DNA of 64,000 nt, taken from positions 124,001 through 188,000 of the forward strand of contig CAMYAK010000002.1 in NCBI GenBank assembly GCA_947253765.1. The letters run 5' to 3'. The translations under genes were made by a program, and so were the position numbers. Under the pieces are notes generated by a model. That model did no database searches. It had not been told where the DNA came from and saw only the letters and a list, made by a program, of their open reading frames with translations. Origin of the DNA: an uncultured Tissierellia bacterium. Lineage in GTDB: Bacteria > Bacillota > Clostridia > Tissierellales > Peptoniphilaceae. Numbering within the stretch: the first letter of the stretch is position 1; every line of letters begins with the position of its first letter. Shown piece after piece: positions 27,773 to 36,823 of this stretch.

Positions 27773-29314
27773 ATGGATATAGTTTATATTATTTTAGCCG
27801 CATTATTGTCAGCAGTGATTTTCTTCATAATAGGAAGTAAATATCGGGAGAAGAAACAGGCAGAAAGCATCGGCTCCGCCGAAGCCATAGCTGAGAAAAT
27901 TCTCAATGACGCTAACCGTGAGGCTGAAAGCAGCAAAAAAGAAGCCTTGCTTGAAGCCAGGGATGAAATCCATCGCTTAAGGAATGAACAGGAGTCCCAA
28001 TATCTTAAGAGGCAAAATGAGCTCCAGGACATGGAAAGACGAATCCTCAAAAGAGAGGACACCATTGAGGAAAAGTCGGACAGACTGGATGCAAAAGATA
28101 AAAAATTGCAGAGCAAGGAACAAAGCTTAAAGCAAAAGGAAAGCAATATTGACTCCTTAATTGAAAAGCAGAAGAGTGAGCTCGAGAGAATTTCCGGCAT
28201 GAGCCAGGAACAGGCCAAGGCCAATGTTCTTGAGCTGGCAAAAAGTAATTCAATCCATGAGCAGGCTCAAATTCTGAGAAAGACGGAAGAGGAGACACGT
28301 GAAAAGGCCCAGGAGATAGCAAAAGAGATTGTTACAAGAACAATTCAACGCTATAGTTCAGACTATGTTGCCGAATCGACGGTTTCCGTTGTATCACTTC
28401 CGGGTGATGAGATGAAGGGACGTATTATCGGAAGGGAAGGTAGGAATATCCGAGCTTTCGAAAATCTGAGCGGGGTTGATCTTATAATCGACGACACTCC
28501 CCAGGCTGTCGTTCTTTCCTGCTTTGACCCTGTCAGAAGGGAAAAGGCCCGTGTAGCCTTGGAAAAGCTAATTCTCGATGGAAGGATCCATCCTACAAGG
28601 ATTGAGGAGCTCTATAAGAAGGCTTGTGATGAGGTTGACGCCTCAATCAAAAAGGCGGGAGAAGATGCTGTTGACGAGGTAGGAATAAGGAATATGCATC
28701 CAAAACTTGTATATATTCTCGGCAAACTCAAGTATAGGACTTCTTATGGACAGAATGCTCTCGGGCATTCAATAGAGGTTGCCGAAATAGCAGGCATGCT
28801 TGCAGATGAAGTGGGTGCCGATGTAAAAATTGCCAAGAGGGGTGGACTTTTACACGATCTTGGTAAGGCCTTGGACCATGAGATTGATCAAACACACGTT
28901 GAGCTTGGTATAAAGGCTGCAAAAAAATACAAAGAAAGCCCCGAAATTATCCATTGTATAGCTTCACATCATAACGATGAGGAACCGTCAACTCTTGAAG
29001 CCTTTATCGTTCAGGCAGCTGATGCTATCTCAGCTGCAAGGCCGGGTGCAAGGCGTGAATCCATGGAGAACTATGTAAAGCGTCTTGAAGACTTGGAAGC
29101 CATTACCAATTCATTTGGCGGTATTGAAAGTTCATATGCAATTCAGGCCGGTCGTGAAGTTAGGATCATTGTCAAACCTGAAGACATTAACGAAGATGAG
29201 ATGACCATACTGGCCCATGACATAGCAGCTAAGATTGAAGATGAGCTTCAGTACCCCGGACAGATCAAGGTAAATATGATAAGACAGACTCAAGTCCAGG
29301 CTTATGCCAAGTAA
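27773..29314 (+). CDS. rny: Ribonuclease Y
   Basis: Membrane-anchored endoribonuclease that starts mRNA decay in Bacillota. The 513-residue protein has one N-terminal membrane helix, a long coiled coil (about 30-190), a KH domain (about 205-265, GRIIGREGRNIRAFE), and an HD phosphohydrolase domain with LLHDLGKALDHE. It ends with the usual QVQAYAK. The ATG at 27773 has a near-perfect AAGGAGGTG upstream; a longer frame from 27722 overlaps recA and is rejected. It follows recA, the common order. Confidence 0.96.
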   Translation: MDIVYIILAALLSAVIFFIIGSKYREKKQAESIGSAEAIAEKILNDANREAESSKKEALLEARDEIHRLRNEQESQYLKRQNELQDMERRILKREDTIEEKSDRLDAKDKKLQSKEQSLKQKESNIDSLIEKQKSELERISGMSQEQAKANVLELAKSNSIHEQAQILRKTEEETREKAQEIAKEIVTRTIQRYSSDYVAESTVSVVSLPGDEMKGRIIGREGRNIRAFENLSGVDLIIDDTPQAVVLSCFDPVRREKARVALEKLILDGRIHPTRIEELYKKACDEVDASIKKAGEDAVDEVGIRNMHPKLVYILGKLKYRTSYGQNALGHSIEVAEIAGMLADEVGADVKIAKRGGLLHDLGKALDHEIDQTHVELGIKAAKKYKESPEIIHCIASHHNDEEPSTLEAFIVQAADAISAARPGARRESMENYVKRLEDLEAITNSFGGIESSYAIQAGREVRIIVKPEDINEDEMTILAHDIAAKIEDELQYPGQIKVNMIRQTQVQAYAK

Positions 29315-29339
29315 AAAACAAATATTAATTAGAAACAAT

Positions 29340-29375
29340 AAAGCCGACTGCAATTATGCGGTCGGCTTTTGTTTT
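29340..29375. terminator. Bidirectional terminator between rny and the zinc-ribbon gene
   Basis: AAAGCCGACTGC (29340-29351) pairs with GCGGTCGGCTTT (29358-29369) with one G-U pair and a 6-base loop. T-rich sequence follows on both strands, so it serves the convergent genes on either side. Confidence 0.88.
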
Positions 29376-29673
29376 AATCAATATTTTGCTTGTTCTTAAA
29401 AAGGCTTAAATTAGCCCTTTCATCAGGATTAACTTTTGTCCCGCAGTGGGGGCATTTGTGAGGAAGTAATAGGCCTTTGCCAAGGTGATTTCCGCATTTC
29501 GGACAGCGCCTCAAATTATAGTCCAGGATAGCTGACGGGATAATAATCATCAAGAGACATAGCTCTAAAAATGAGGTCCCACCCCTAAATAAAGATACAA
29601 GCAGAAAAATCGCCAGTATCCTTATTGTTAAACGCATTATAATGCTTATGAAATTGATATACTTAAGCTTCAT
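29374..29673 (-). CDS. Small membrane protein with a C-terminal zinc ribbon
   Basis: A 99-residue protein of unknown function. Residues about 12-50 form one or two hydrophobic helices. They are followed by CPKCG and CPHCG, spaced as a four-cysteine zinc ribbon (about 57-78), and a charged tail. The ATG at 29673 lies within the last codons of the YfhO-type gene, with GGTGA just upstream, so it is probably translated by coupling with it; a start at 29712 is possible but lacks a binding site. It is the last gene of the glnS-yfhO transcript. No specific function should be assigned. Confidence 0.65.
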   Translation of the reverse strand: MKLKYINFISIIMRLTIRILAIFLLVSLFRGGTSFLELCLLMIIIPSAILDYNLRRCPKCGNHLGKGLLLPHKCPHCGTKVNPDERANLSLFKNKQNID

Positions 29674-32485
29674 CAAATTCACCAAGGTTCTTAATTCGAC
29701 CTTCACCGGCATCGTATAGGTCTTGATATGTCAGACGCCCTCGGCCGACAATCTTCATCTTATATTTTGATTTTCTAATATAGACCATATTGCAAACCAA
29801 TAGGACTATAAGTGAAAGGATTGAAGTGATCACACCGGGAAGGAGATAGGGGACCTGGTAGGACATCTCTATCCTGTGTTGACCCTGAGGCAGTTTGACC
29901 ATGATCAGGCTGTCCAAGGCCTTTTCATAGTTCTTGGCCTGTCCATCTACCCAAAGCCTCCACCCGTCATCATAGGGAACTGTGAGGAGGAGGTAGGGGC
30001 TGTCCTGATCAACGGCGACTGTTCCGGAAATATATGTGGAACCCATACTTTCAACTTTAAGACCGTGGAGCATTTGATAATTTAAAACCTGGTCCCAAGC
30101 CTCTTCATTAAATCTGAAAAGTGAGATATTGTTTATATCAAAGCCGTCCTTATTTTTAAGTTTTACCTCCAGTGTATGCTGTAAGTTGCCGTCATCTGCT
30201 GCGGCTACATTATATACTTGAGAAAATTCATTAAAGCTTTTTCTGGTATTTTTGATCTTTTTGCCGTCCAAGAATAGCTCTGAATTGTCACTATTTAAGG
30301 TATTTGAGACGGTTAGATAATATGAAGCCCCTATATAAGTTGTGAAATCATATACCAAAGAGGCCTCTTTATTTTTATCGACCTTGCTATAGTGTTCAAC
30401 CCTTGTACTCTTAGCCTTATTGGTCATATTGTTAACGGTTTTTAAATGGATGGCTTCCCTGGAAAAATAGTTTATGTTTCCTAAATTCCCATCCATTAAA
30501 TTGGCCAACATATCCTGGCTGTCTATAGGATTTTTCCTACCGAACTTAAATTTGTTTATGCCTGTTTGCACCATATGTCCAAGAGAAAGGGGCTTTGACA
30601 CCTCATATTTATTCACATAGTCTGTTTCTCCGACCTTATCCATGTCTTTTATATCAGGCCTTATAACCGTATTTTCAGCTAAACACGTTCCGGTTTCATC
30701 AAGCAAACTATTATCCTTACTCTCCAAAAAATACCTGACCCCTAAGAAAGAGTCTGTGAATTTTGTAGAGTTATCACCTGCAACGGAGCTTTGGGCGGAC
30801 GCAAATCCAAGGGCTGACAGTAGCTTGTTATTAGTTCTGTCAAGATGGGAATTGAAGTGGCTTATGCCGGGATAATTGAACCTCATAGGATCATTATTGT
30901 CGTGTTTAAAACTCTTTGAGATCCTCCAGAACTCATCTTTACCGGGTCTTATATCTTCCAAGGCTTCCATGCAAATTTTGTAATATAGTTTATAGGCATT
31001 TATGTTTTCATAATTGAAGACGCCTGTATGGAAAGCGGCATCTGTAGATATCTCAAGCAGGCTTATAAGAGAAATAATGGCAAGATACTTGCCTCTGCCC
31101 GAAAAATTAACCTTTTTCTGAGCCATAAGTAGGGCCAGGAGGAGACAAATTAGTGTGCCGCCGGCCAATATGTGCCATTTTCTGAGATATTCATGGTACT
31201 TTCCAAGGTTCATAGCAAGATATGCCAACATGGCCCCGTAAAGCAGCAAGCAGACAAACCAAGCTACAATCGGAACACTTTTAAGTCGCACAGAGGCTCT
31301 ATAGGCCAAAAGAATAATAAAGAAGCTCAGGAGCCAGGAGTATCTATAAGGATACCAGTTTGGCCCCTGTAGGCCGTGCCACATAAGGTTTAAGGGCTTA
31401 AAATACATTGACAGGACAAATATGGTGATTATAAAGAAGGAAACAATTTTTTCCCTTATCTTTATACTCCTGTTCATAAAGAAGAATACCAGGAGGATAT
31501 AAACAACAGTTCCCGAGAATATATTTGGCAGGCCCCATGAAACCTCTGAATATGAGTAGGCGGCCGGGACCATTTTTGAAAAAATATCTTTAATTGCAAA
31601 ATTCTTTTTAAAATTAAAGAACAGGTGGCCGGCATAAGTCCTCTTGCTCATTGATAGGGAATAGAGGACGGGTGAGAGGACACAGGCGGAAATACCTCCG
31701 GCAATAGCCGAATAAACGATAAATCGCCCTAAGGCAATCATCCTGTTCTTAAACCAATCCTTCTTTGTATAACCTGCTTCCTTAGGAGCCCTAACAAGAG
31801 CATAGATGCAGTATAGGGACAGGAAAATACAGGCCATAAAAGCCATGTAATAGCAGGACAGAATCATCAATGTTAAAGAAATCACATATGGAAGGGGACT
31901 TCTTCCCGCAATCATCCTTTCTAGAAATAGGACAACTATGGGGAGGAGCCAAATTACATCCAGCCACATATGGTTTAGTAAATTTGCGGTTACAAATGAG
32001 CTTAGGGCAAAAAGGCACGAGAAAAGAACCACCTTAATACCTCCGGCTTTTTCCTTATTAATCAGGAATATAGCCATTGATGAGCCGCAGAGTCCCAATT
32101 TTATAAGTTGAACAAGTTCAATTGCCAGTGGTAGGTTTGACCTGGAAAAGGCCAGCAAAATCAGATTAACGGGCCCCATTACATAATAAGAGAAGGTGCC
32201 AAGCATCTCACCGCCGAGTGACTTCATCCAACTATAGTTTAATGAGGCAGGCGAGGAGAAGATCCTTCGAAAAGCCTCATAGAATCCGGCATACTGATTT
32301 CTCAGGTCTACAGCCATAGTTGAATTTGTACCGAAAGGGAATATTTTCATATAACAGAAGCCGGGCATCATAAGAATTATCGGCAAAAAGAAGCTTAGGA
32401 CAATAATAACCAAGCTCCAAGAAAGCCTATCCTTATTCTCAGCCTGCAATATTCGATCTTTACCTCTATATATTTGGGTATTCAT
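29663..32485 (-). CDS. YfhO family multi-membrane protein
   Basis: YfhO proteins are GT-C-like membrane proteins; in Bacillus and Listeria they help glycosylate lipoteichoic acid. This one is 940 residues with about 12 to 14 membrane helices in the first 500 and one more near the C-terminus (residues about 885-905). The N-terminal half has the family features: NSTMAVDLRNQY, then WMKSLGGEMLGTFSYY. A mainly beta, extracytoplasmic region of about 380 residues follows, including YDDGWRLWVDG near the end. It is 36 bases downstream of glnS and probably cotranscribed with it. The substrate here is unknown. Confidence 0.85.
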   Translation of the reverse strand: MNTQIYRGKDRILQAENKDRLSWSLVIIVLSFFLPIILMMPGFCYMKIFPFGTNSTMAVDLRNQYAGFYEAFRRIFSSPASLNYSWMKSLGGEMLGTFSYYVMGPVNLILLAFSRSNLPLAIELVQLIKLGLCGSSMAIFLINKEKAGGIKVVLFSCLFALSSFVTANLLNHMWLDVIWLLPIVVLFLERMIAGRSPLPYVISLTLMILSCYYMAFMACIFLSLYCIYALVRAPKEAGYTKKDWFKNRMIALGRFIVYSAIAGGISACVLSPVLYSLSMSKRTYAGHLFFNFKKNFAIKDIFSKMVPAAYSYSEVSWGLPNIFSGTVVYILLVFFFMNRSIKIREKIVSFFIITIFVLSMYFKPLNLMWHGLQGPNWYPYRYSWLLSFFIILLAYRASVRLKSVPIVAWFVCLLLYGAMLAYLAMNLGKYHEYLRKWHILAGGTLICLLLALLMAQKKVNFSGRGKYLAIISLISLLEISTDAAFHTGVFNYENINAYKLYYKICMEALEDIRPGKDEFWRISKSFKHDNNDPMRFNYPGISHFNSHLDRTNNKLLSALGFASAQSSVAGDNSTKFTDSFLGVRYFLESKDNSLLDETGTCLAENTVIRPDIKDMDKVGETDYVNKYEVSKPLSLGHMVQTGINKFKFGRKNPIDSQDMLANLMDGNLGNINYFSREAIHLKTVNNMTNKAKSTRVEHYSKVDKNKEASLVYDFTTYIGASYYLTVSNTLNSDNSELFLDGKKIKNTRKSFNEFSQVYNVAAADDGNLQHTLEVKLKNKDGFDINNISLFRFNEEAWDQVLNYQMLHGLKVESMGSTYISGTVAVDQDSPYLLLTVPYDDGWRLWVDGQAKNYEKALDSLIMVKLPQGQHRIEMSYQVPYLLPGVITSILSLIVLLVCNMVYIRKSKYKMKIVGRGRLTYQDLYDAGEGRIKNLGEFDEA

Positions 32486-32521
32486 TATTCACCTCAGCTA
32501 TATGTTTAATATCTATAAATT

Positions 32522-34210
32522 TCAGTTATTAGAAGGGTTGTAGCTGTCTCTTAAACTCACAATCCTGTTATAAACCGGAATTTCCTTTGTGGACTTTGTA
32601 TCTTTAATGAAGAAGCCCTTGCGCATAAATTGGAATCTGATTTCTTCCTCAGTTTGGTCCGCGATCCAAGGTTCAACGAAGGCATTTTCAAGAACCTGCT
32701 TGGAATCGGGATTAATCAATTCCGTATAGTCTCTTTCGTCCTGGTCCGGGTATTCCACGGTAAATAGGGGATTAAAGAGATTGATTTTGCAAGGAATAGC
32801 CTCTTTGACGGGCAGCCAATGAATGGTACCCTTTATTTTTCTTCCATCAGCGGGATTTCCTCCCTTCGAATCCGGGTCATATTCGGCATGAATAACAGTA
32901 ATTTCCCCATTCTCATCAGTCTCATAGGAAGTGCATTTTACCACATAGGCATTCATAAGTCTTACTTCATTTCCCGGATATAAGCGGAAATATTTCTTTG
33001 GTGGATCGATCATAAAATCATCCCTTTCAATCCAAAGCTCTTTTCCGAAAGGACACTCGTGGCTTCCCATATCCGGATTCTTCGGATGGTTCTTTATCTG
33101 ACATATCTCTTCCTTATCATCAGGATAATTGTCCAGGACCAGCTTTACAGGGTCCAGAATAGCCATAGCTCTTGGGGCATTTTCATTAAGGTCCTCCCTG
33201 ACAAAATATTCGAGATACTGAAGATCAACGGTAGAATCAACCTTGGATACCCCTATAGCTTCAATGAAGTTTCTGATAGCTGAGGGGGAGTAGCCCCTTC
33301 TCCTCATGCCGGAAAGGGTAGGGAGGCGGGGGTCATCCCAGCCGTCAACCAGACCTTCTTCAACCAGGTAGCGGAGTTTTCTCTTACTCATAACCGTATA
33401 AGTCAGGTTGAGTCTGGCAAATTCGATCTGCCTGGGTTTATGTTCAAGCTCGCAGGCATCTACAAACCAATTATAAAGCGGCCTATGGTCTTCAAACTCA
33501 ACTGTGCACAGGGAATGGGTAATGTTCTCAAAAGCATCTTCCAGAGGGTGGGCAAAGTCATACATAGGATAGATTGGCCACTCCGTACCGGTCCTATGGT
33601 GGGCATTGTGGGAAATCCTATAAATTACCGGGTCCCTCATATTCATATTGCCTGAAGCCATATCAATTTTTGCTCTAAGGGTCTTTGATCCGTCTTCAAA
33701 TTCTCCGGCCCTCATTCTTTTGAACAGGTCCAGGCTCTCTTCAATGGGCCTATCCCTGAAGGGACTTTCTTTTCCGGGCTCAGTCAAAGTTCCACGGTAT
33801 TCTCTGATCTCCTCAGGACAGAGTTCATCTACATAGGCAAGCCCTTTATTTATTAAGAGTAGGGCACACTCATACATTTTCTCAAAGTAGTCGCTGGCAT
33901 GGTAGAAGCGGTCGCCCCAGTCGAAGCCCAACCACTTTATATCTTTCATAATCTGTTTTACATATTCTTCATCTTCTTTAACAGGATTAGTGTCGTCCAT
34001 CCTCAAATTGCACAGGCCGCCATATTTTTCCGCGGTTCCGAAGTCGAGGCAAATTGCTTTGGCATGACCTATATGTAAATAGCCGTTAGGCTCAGGCGGA
34101 AAACGCGTATGAATTGTTTTGCCGTATACACGGCCTTCGGGTTTAAGTTCCTCATCAATTATTTGATGAATGAAATTATTTGACCTTTCATTAACATTTG
34201 TATTTTCCAT
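32522..34210 (-). CDS. glnS: Glutaminyl-tRNA synthetase
   Basis: Charges tRNA-Gln directly with glutamine. The 562-residue class I synthetase has RFPPEPNGYLHIGHAKA (HIGH motif) at about residue 35-50 and VMSKRKL (KMSKR-like) at about 270. FGRVYGKT-like EGRVYGKTIHTRF at the start and the WVDGWDDPR-like block (DGWDDPRLPT) are typical. The two C-terminal beta-barrel anticodon domains are present. Many Bacillota instead use GluRS and GatCAB, so its presence says this organism has the direct route. AGGAGGAA lies before the ATG. A perfect palindrome lies about 80 bases upstream. Confidence 0.96.
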   Translation of the reverse strand: MENTNVNERSNNFIHQIIDEELKPEGRVYGKTIHTRFPPEPNGYLHIGHAKAICLDFGTAEKYGGLCNLRMDDTNPVKEDEEYVKQIMKDIKWLGFDWGDRFYHASDYFEKMYECALLLINKGLAYVDELCPEEIREYRGTLTEPGKESPFRDRPIEESLDLFKRMRAGEFEDGSKTLRAKIDMASGNMNMRDPVIYRISHNAHHRTGTEWPIYPMYDFAHPLEDAFENITHSLCTVEFEDHRPLYNWFVDACELEHKPRQIEFARLNLTYTVMSKRKLRYLVEEGLVDGWDDPRLPTLSGMRRRGYSPSAIRNFIEAIGVSKVDSTVDLQYLEYFVREDLNENAPRAMAILDPVKLVLDNYPDDKEEICQIKNHPKNPDMGSHECPFGKELWIERDDFMIDPPKKYFRLYPGNEVRLMNAYVVKCTSYETDENGEITVIHAEYDPDSKGGNPADGRKIKGTIHWLPVKEAIPCKINLFNPLFTVEYPDQDERDYTELINPDSKQVLENAFVEPWIADQTEEEIRFQFMRKGFFIKDTKSTKEIPVYNRIVSLRDSYNPSNN

Positions 34211-34291
34211 AATTCCTCCTAAAATTCTTATATCCGATAAAAGTAGGGCACAGGCTCACTTTTTTCTTGCCTTATTTGCAAATCTAATTTA

Positions 34292-34317
34292 TGTCACAAA
34301 ATACATATTTTGTGACA
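34292..34317. repeat. Perfect 26-bp palindrome upstream of glnS
   Basis: TGTCACAAAATA at 34292-34303 and its exact reverse complement at 34306-34317 are separated by CA. It lies in the 120-bp gap between the glnS start and the end of the transglutaminase gene. No T tract follows on either strand, so it is not a standard terminator. A dimeric repressor or activator site for glnS is the likeliest reading. It does not match consensus sites I recognise (Rex, CRP/FNR, GlnR/TnrA spacing, NrdR). Confidence 0.75.
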
Positions 34318-34330
34318 AACCGGGGCTTTT

Positions 34331-36823
34331 TCACCAGGGTTTCAGCGGCGTTGCCCAGACTTCCTTGAGCCTCCATTTAAACTTGCTTAAATCAGCCCTT
34401 CTCTTTGATGAAGCTTTAAGATACAGTTTATGAAGTTCAATTAAGAATTCAGGATCTATATCTTCCTGCCCATATCGTATAGCCTCCATAGATCTTATCA
34501 GTTTCGGTTTATCTTCAACTTCTTCCGACTTATAACTATAATGATCCATGATTTTCATCAAGCTCGTATATACGGTGTCCTTGGCTCGAAACGTTAATCC
34601 GTCCAATTTGGCCAACCTCATCAGCTCACTATATAGTCTCCGGAATACGACATCGTTAGTAACTTTTTTACTTAGTAACTTGGCAGGATTTTGTCTATCC
34701 GCCCATCTTGACATCTTTATCCTGTCATAAGTGCTTATTACGATCAAAATTATAGCTGCTGAGAACAGTATAAGCCACAAATTCTCATATAAGGCGCTCA
34801 AAGGCGTTTTAAGCGATTTATCATCATTATTGGCATCATTGGATGTCTCATCATCATTTGATTCGTCTATGGGCGTATCAGAAGACGAACTTTCAGCCAA
34901 ATCATCAGAACTTTCATTCGGAAGGTCGGAACTGTCTTCAGGCCTGTCATCGCTTTCATCAGGATTATTAGGACTCTCAAATCCCGCCATCAAACTTATA
35001 TGGCTTGAAGGGGTTGTCTCAACAGGTAACCAATTAGCATCTTTACTATAAATTTCAATCCAGGCATGGGCTTGGAAACCGTTAAGATTTCTTTCATACA
35101 ATTCATTATTTAAGGAAAGAACATTTTTAGTTTCCTGATTAATTTCAAGAACGTCTGAACTTTTTCCGGACTGATCGGAGTCTGATGCCGGGCCTGATTG
35201 ATTTACTTGTGGCAGCAAAAAGCCTTCGACATAGCGGGTCTTATATCCAATATCATTCAAAAGAATGCTGTATGCAGATGCAAAATAAACGCAATAGCCT
35301 TTTCTGTTCGTTAAAAAGTTGTCAATGAAGTCTTCCTTTTCAGGGATCTCAGGACATTCCAAATAGTATTGGTAATCAGATTCAAAATGCTCCCTCATTT
35401 TTCTTATAAGGCTTTTTATATCCAAATCGGATTCATAGACAATCTCATAAAGGCCGGGGTCCTTCTCTTTAACAATGTCGGCGTACTTCCTCTCCCCTTC
35501 TTCCCTATCAACCGGATATAGGTCAAAAGCTTGGCCGCTCAAAACATTTCCTGTAGGTATGACATGGTCAAGCAAGGCTACACCGTTTTTCCGGTAATTT
35601 GTAGCACTAATAATTGAACCGCCGGTGCTGTAGAAGAAATTGGAAGTAGAATTTGTATCTACCATGGCCTGTTTTAGACTGTTGGTATCATGAATGGGAT
35701 CTCCGGCTTTTGAAAGCTGTGAAAGCAGGGCTGGTTTTCCGGAATGGAATACATTTAAATTGTCTTTTGCCGTTTTTATCATATATATGCTTGGCATAAA
35801 CAAACTTTGGTTCAAGGCCTTATCCCTGTTTTCTGCATTTGGGAACCAAAATATTTTAGACTTGGGGCTGGAAAAATTGTCAAAATAGTTCTCATCCCAG
35901 TCAAAGGTCAGAAGTTTTTCCTTACCTTTTTTTGACCATGAATTTCCATCAAAGCTGTCATAGGCGCTTCCACGCAAATAAAAAGAATATGATGGGGCTA
36001 ATACCGACAAATAAGTAGCTTGGCTTGGCTTTGCCGGCCCTCCCACCTTTAGATTTTTTTGCGGATAGAAGCCGAGTTCCTTAAGAGAGAAGCTTTCAAC
36101 TTCCCCACCCTCCATGGGATGTATATTATTGAGTCTTTTCGACAGGTCTTCAAAGAAGAAGAAGTCCGGCGGTATGATTGACTGCAATAAGAATGTAAGG
36201 CAGATCAAAATGAGTCCGAAGCTTATTGGCGGCCTTTGGTCCCTGTTTTCAGGATCCTGACGGTAGGCATAAGAAGCATAAACGCAAAAAAGCCCTGCCA
36301 GTAGGTAGAAGATCCAAAATTTATTATTTGCAAGGTCCCTGCAGAAAAACAGGGGTCCGATCAAAAAGATCAAATTTAGGAGGGGTACCGGGAGTATCCA
36401 ATGAGTAAGGACTGCCAGCAAACTTACCGTAACTGTCATTATCATAAGAAAATTCTCAGGTCTTACAGATTCTTTCGGACCTGAAAAATATAGTAAATAG
36501 TTTGCAGCCTCCACTATCCGGGTGCCGATATTTTTCCAGAAACCCGCTGAAATAAAGGGTATTGAAAAATCAAAACCCATAAAAATCTGGATAAGCAGGG
36601 ACACTATTATAATCAAAATAAGTCCTACGCTGACTTGCCATATGGACATAATAATTCCCAAAACAAGGCAAACTGCAGATATTGAAACAAAGGTCTGCCA
36701 AGGAAGGAGTCCACCTTCTCCAAGATATAGCATTACAAAATAAAAAAGGCAGAAGGCAAACAAGGAAGAAGTCAGCCAGGCTTGCAGGTTTCGCATGAAT
36801 TCAAATTTATTGATCTTCTTCAC
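34331..36823 (-). CDS. TgpA-like membrane transglutaminase-domain protein
   Basis: An 830-residue membrane protein. The first 240 residues hold about seven membrane helices. The middle is extracytoplasmic and includes a transglutaminase/protease-like core at about 480-630: catalytic cysteine in RKGYCVYFASAY, the VEGFLLP strand, histidine in FQAHAWIEIY, and WLPVETTPS, where the third residue of the triad is Glu instead of Asp, as in many TgpA relatives. A Ser/Asp/Asn-rich stretch (about 630-680) precedes one more helix, and the C-terminal 100 residues are cytoplasmic. It overlaps the DUF58 gene by 4 bases. With the MoxR gene they form a conserved three-gene unit whose substrate is unknown. Confidence 0.85.
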   Translation of the reverse strand: MKKINKFEFMRNLQAWLTSSLFAFCLFYFVMLYLGEGGLLPWQTFVSISAVCLVLGIIMSIWQVSVGLILIIIVSLLIQIFMGFDFSIPFISAGFWKNIGTRIVEAANYLLYFSGPKESVRPENFLMIMTVTVSLLAVLTHWILPVPLLNLIFLIGPLFFCRDLANNKFWIFYLLAGLFCVYASYAYRQDPENRDQRPPISFGLILICLTFLLQSIIPPDFFFFEDLSKRLNNIHPMEGGEVESFSLKELGFYPQKNLKVGGPAKPSQATYLSVLAPSYSFYLRGSAYDSFDGNSWSKKGKEKLLTFDWDENYFDNFSSPKSKIFWFPNAENRDKALNQSLFMPSIYMIKTAKDNLNVFHSGKPALLSQLSKAGDPIHDTNSLKQAMVDTNSTSNFFYSTGGSIISATNYRKNGVALLDHVIPTGNVLSGQAFDLYPVDREEGERKYADIVKEKDPGLYEIVYESDLDIKSLIRKMREHFESDYQYYLECPEIPEKEDFIDNFLTNRKGYCVYFASAYSILLNDIGYKTRYVEGFLLPQVNQSGPASDSDQSGKSSDVLEINQETKNVLSLNNELYERNLNGFQAHAWIEIYSKDANWLPVETTPSSHISLMAGFESPNNPDESDDRPEDSSDLPNESSDDLAESSSSDTPIDESNDDETSNDANNDDKSLKTPLSALYENLWLILFSAAIILIVISTYDRIKMSRWADRQNPAKLLSKKVTNDVVFRRLYSELMRLAKLDGLTFRAKDTVYTSLMKIMDHYSYKSEEVEDKPKLIRSMEAIRYGQEDIDPEFLIELHKLYLKASSKRRADLSKFKWRLKEVWATPLKPW

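Noticed and set aside
34292..34317. dif or attachment site for the nearby Xer recombinase
   Set aside because: The arms do not resemble the 11-6-11 XerC/XerD layout, and the site is almost 5 kb from the gene with no mobile element genes around.
34211..34330. T-box riboswitch ahead of glnS
   Set aside because: No AGGGUGG-type T-box sequence, specifier loop or terminator is present in the short gap.
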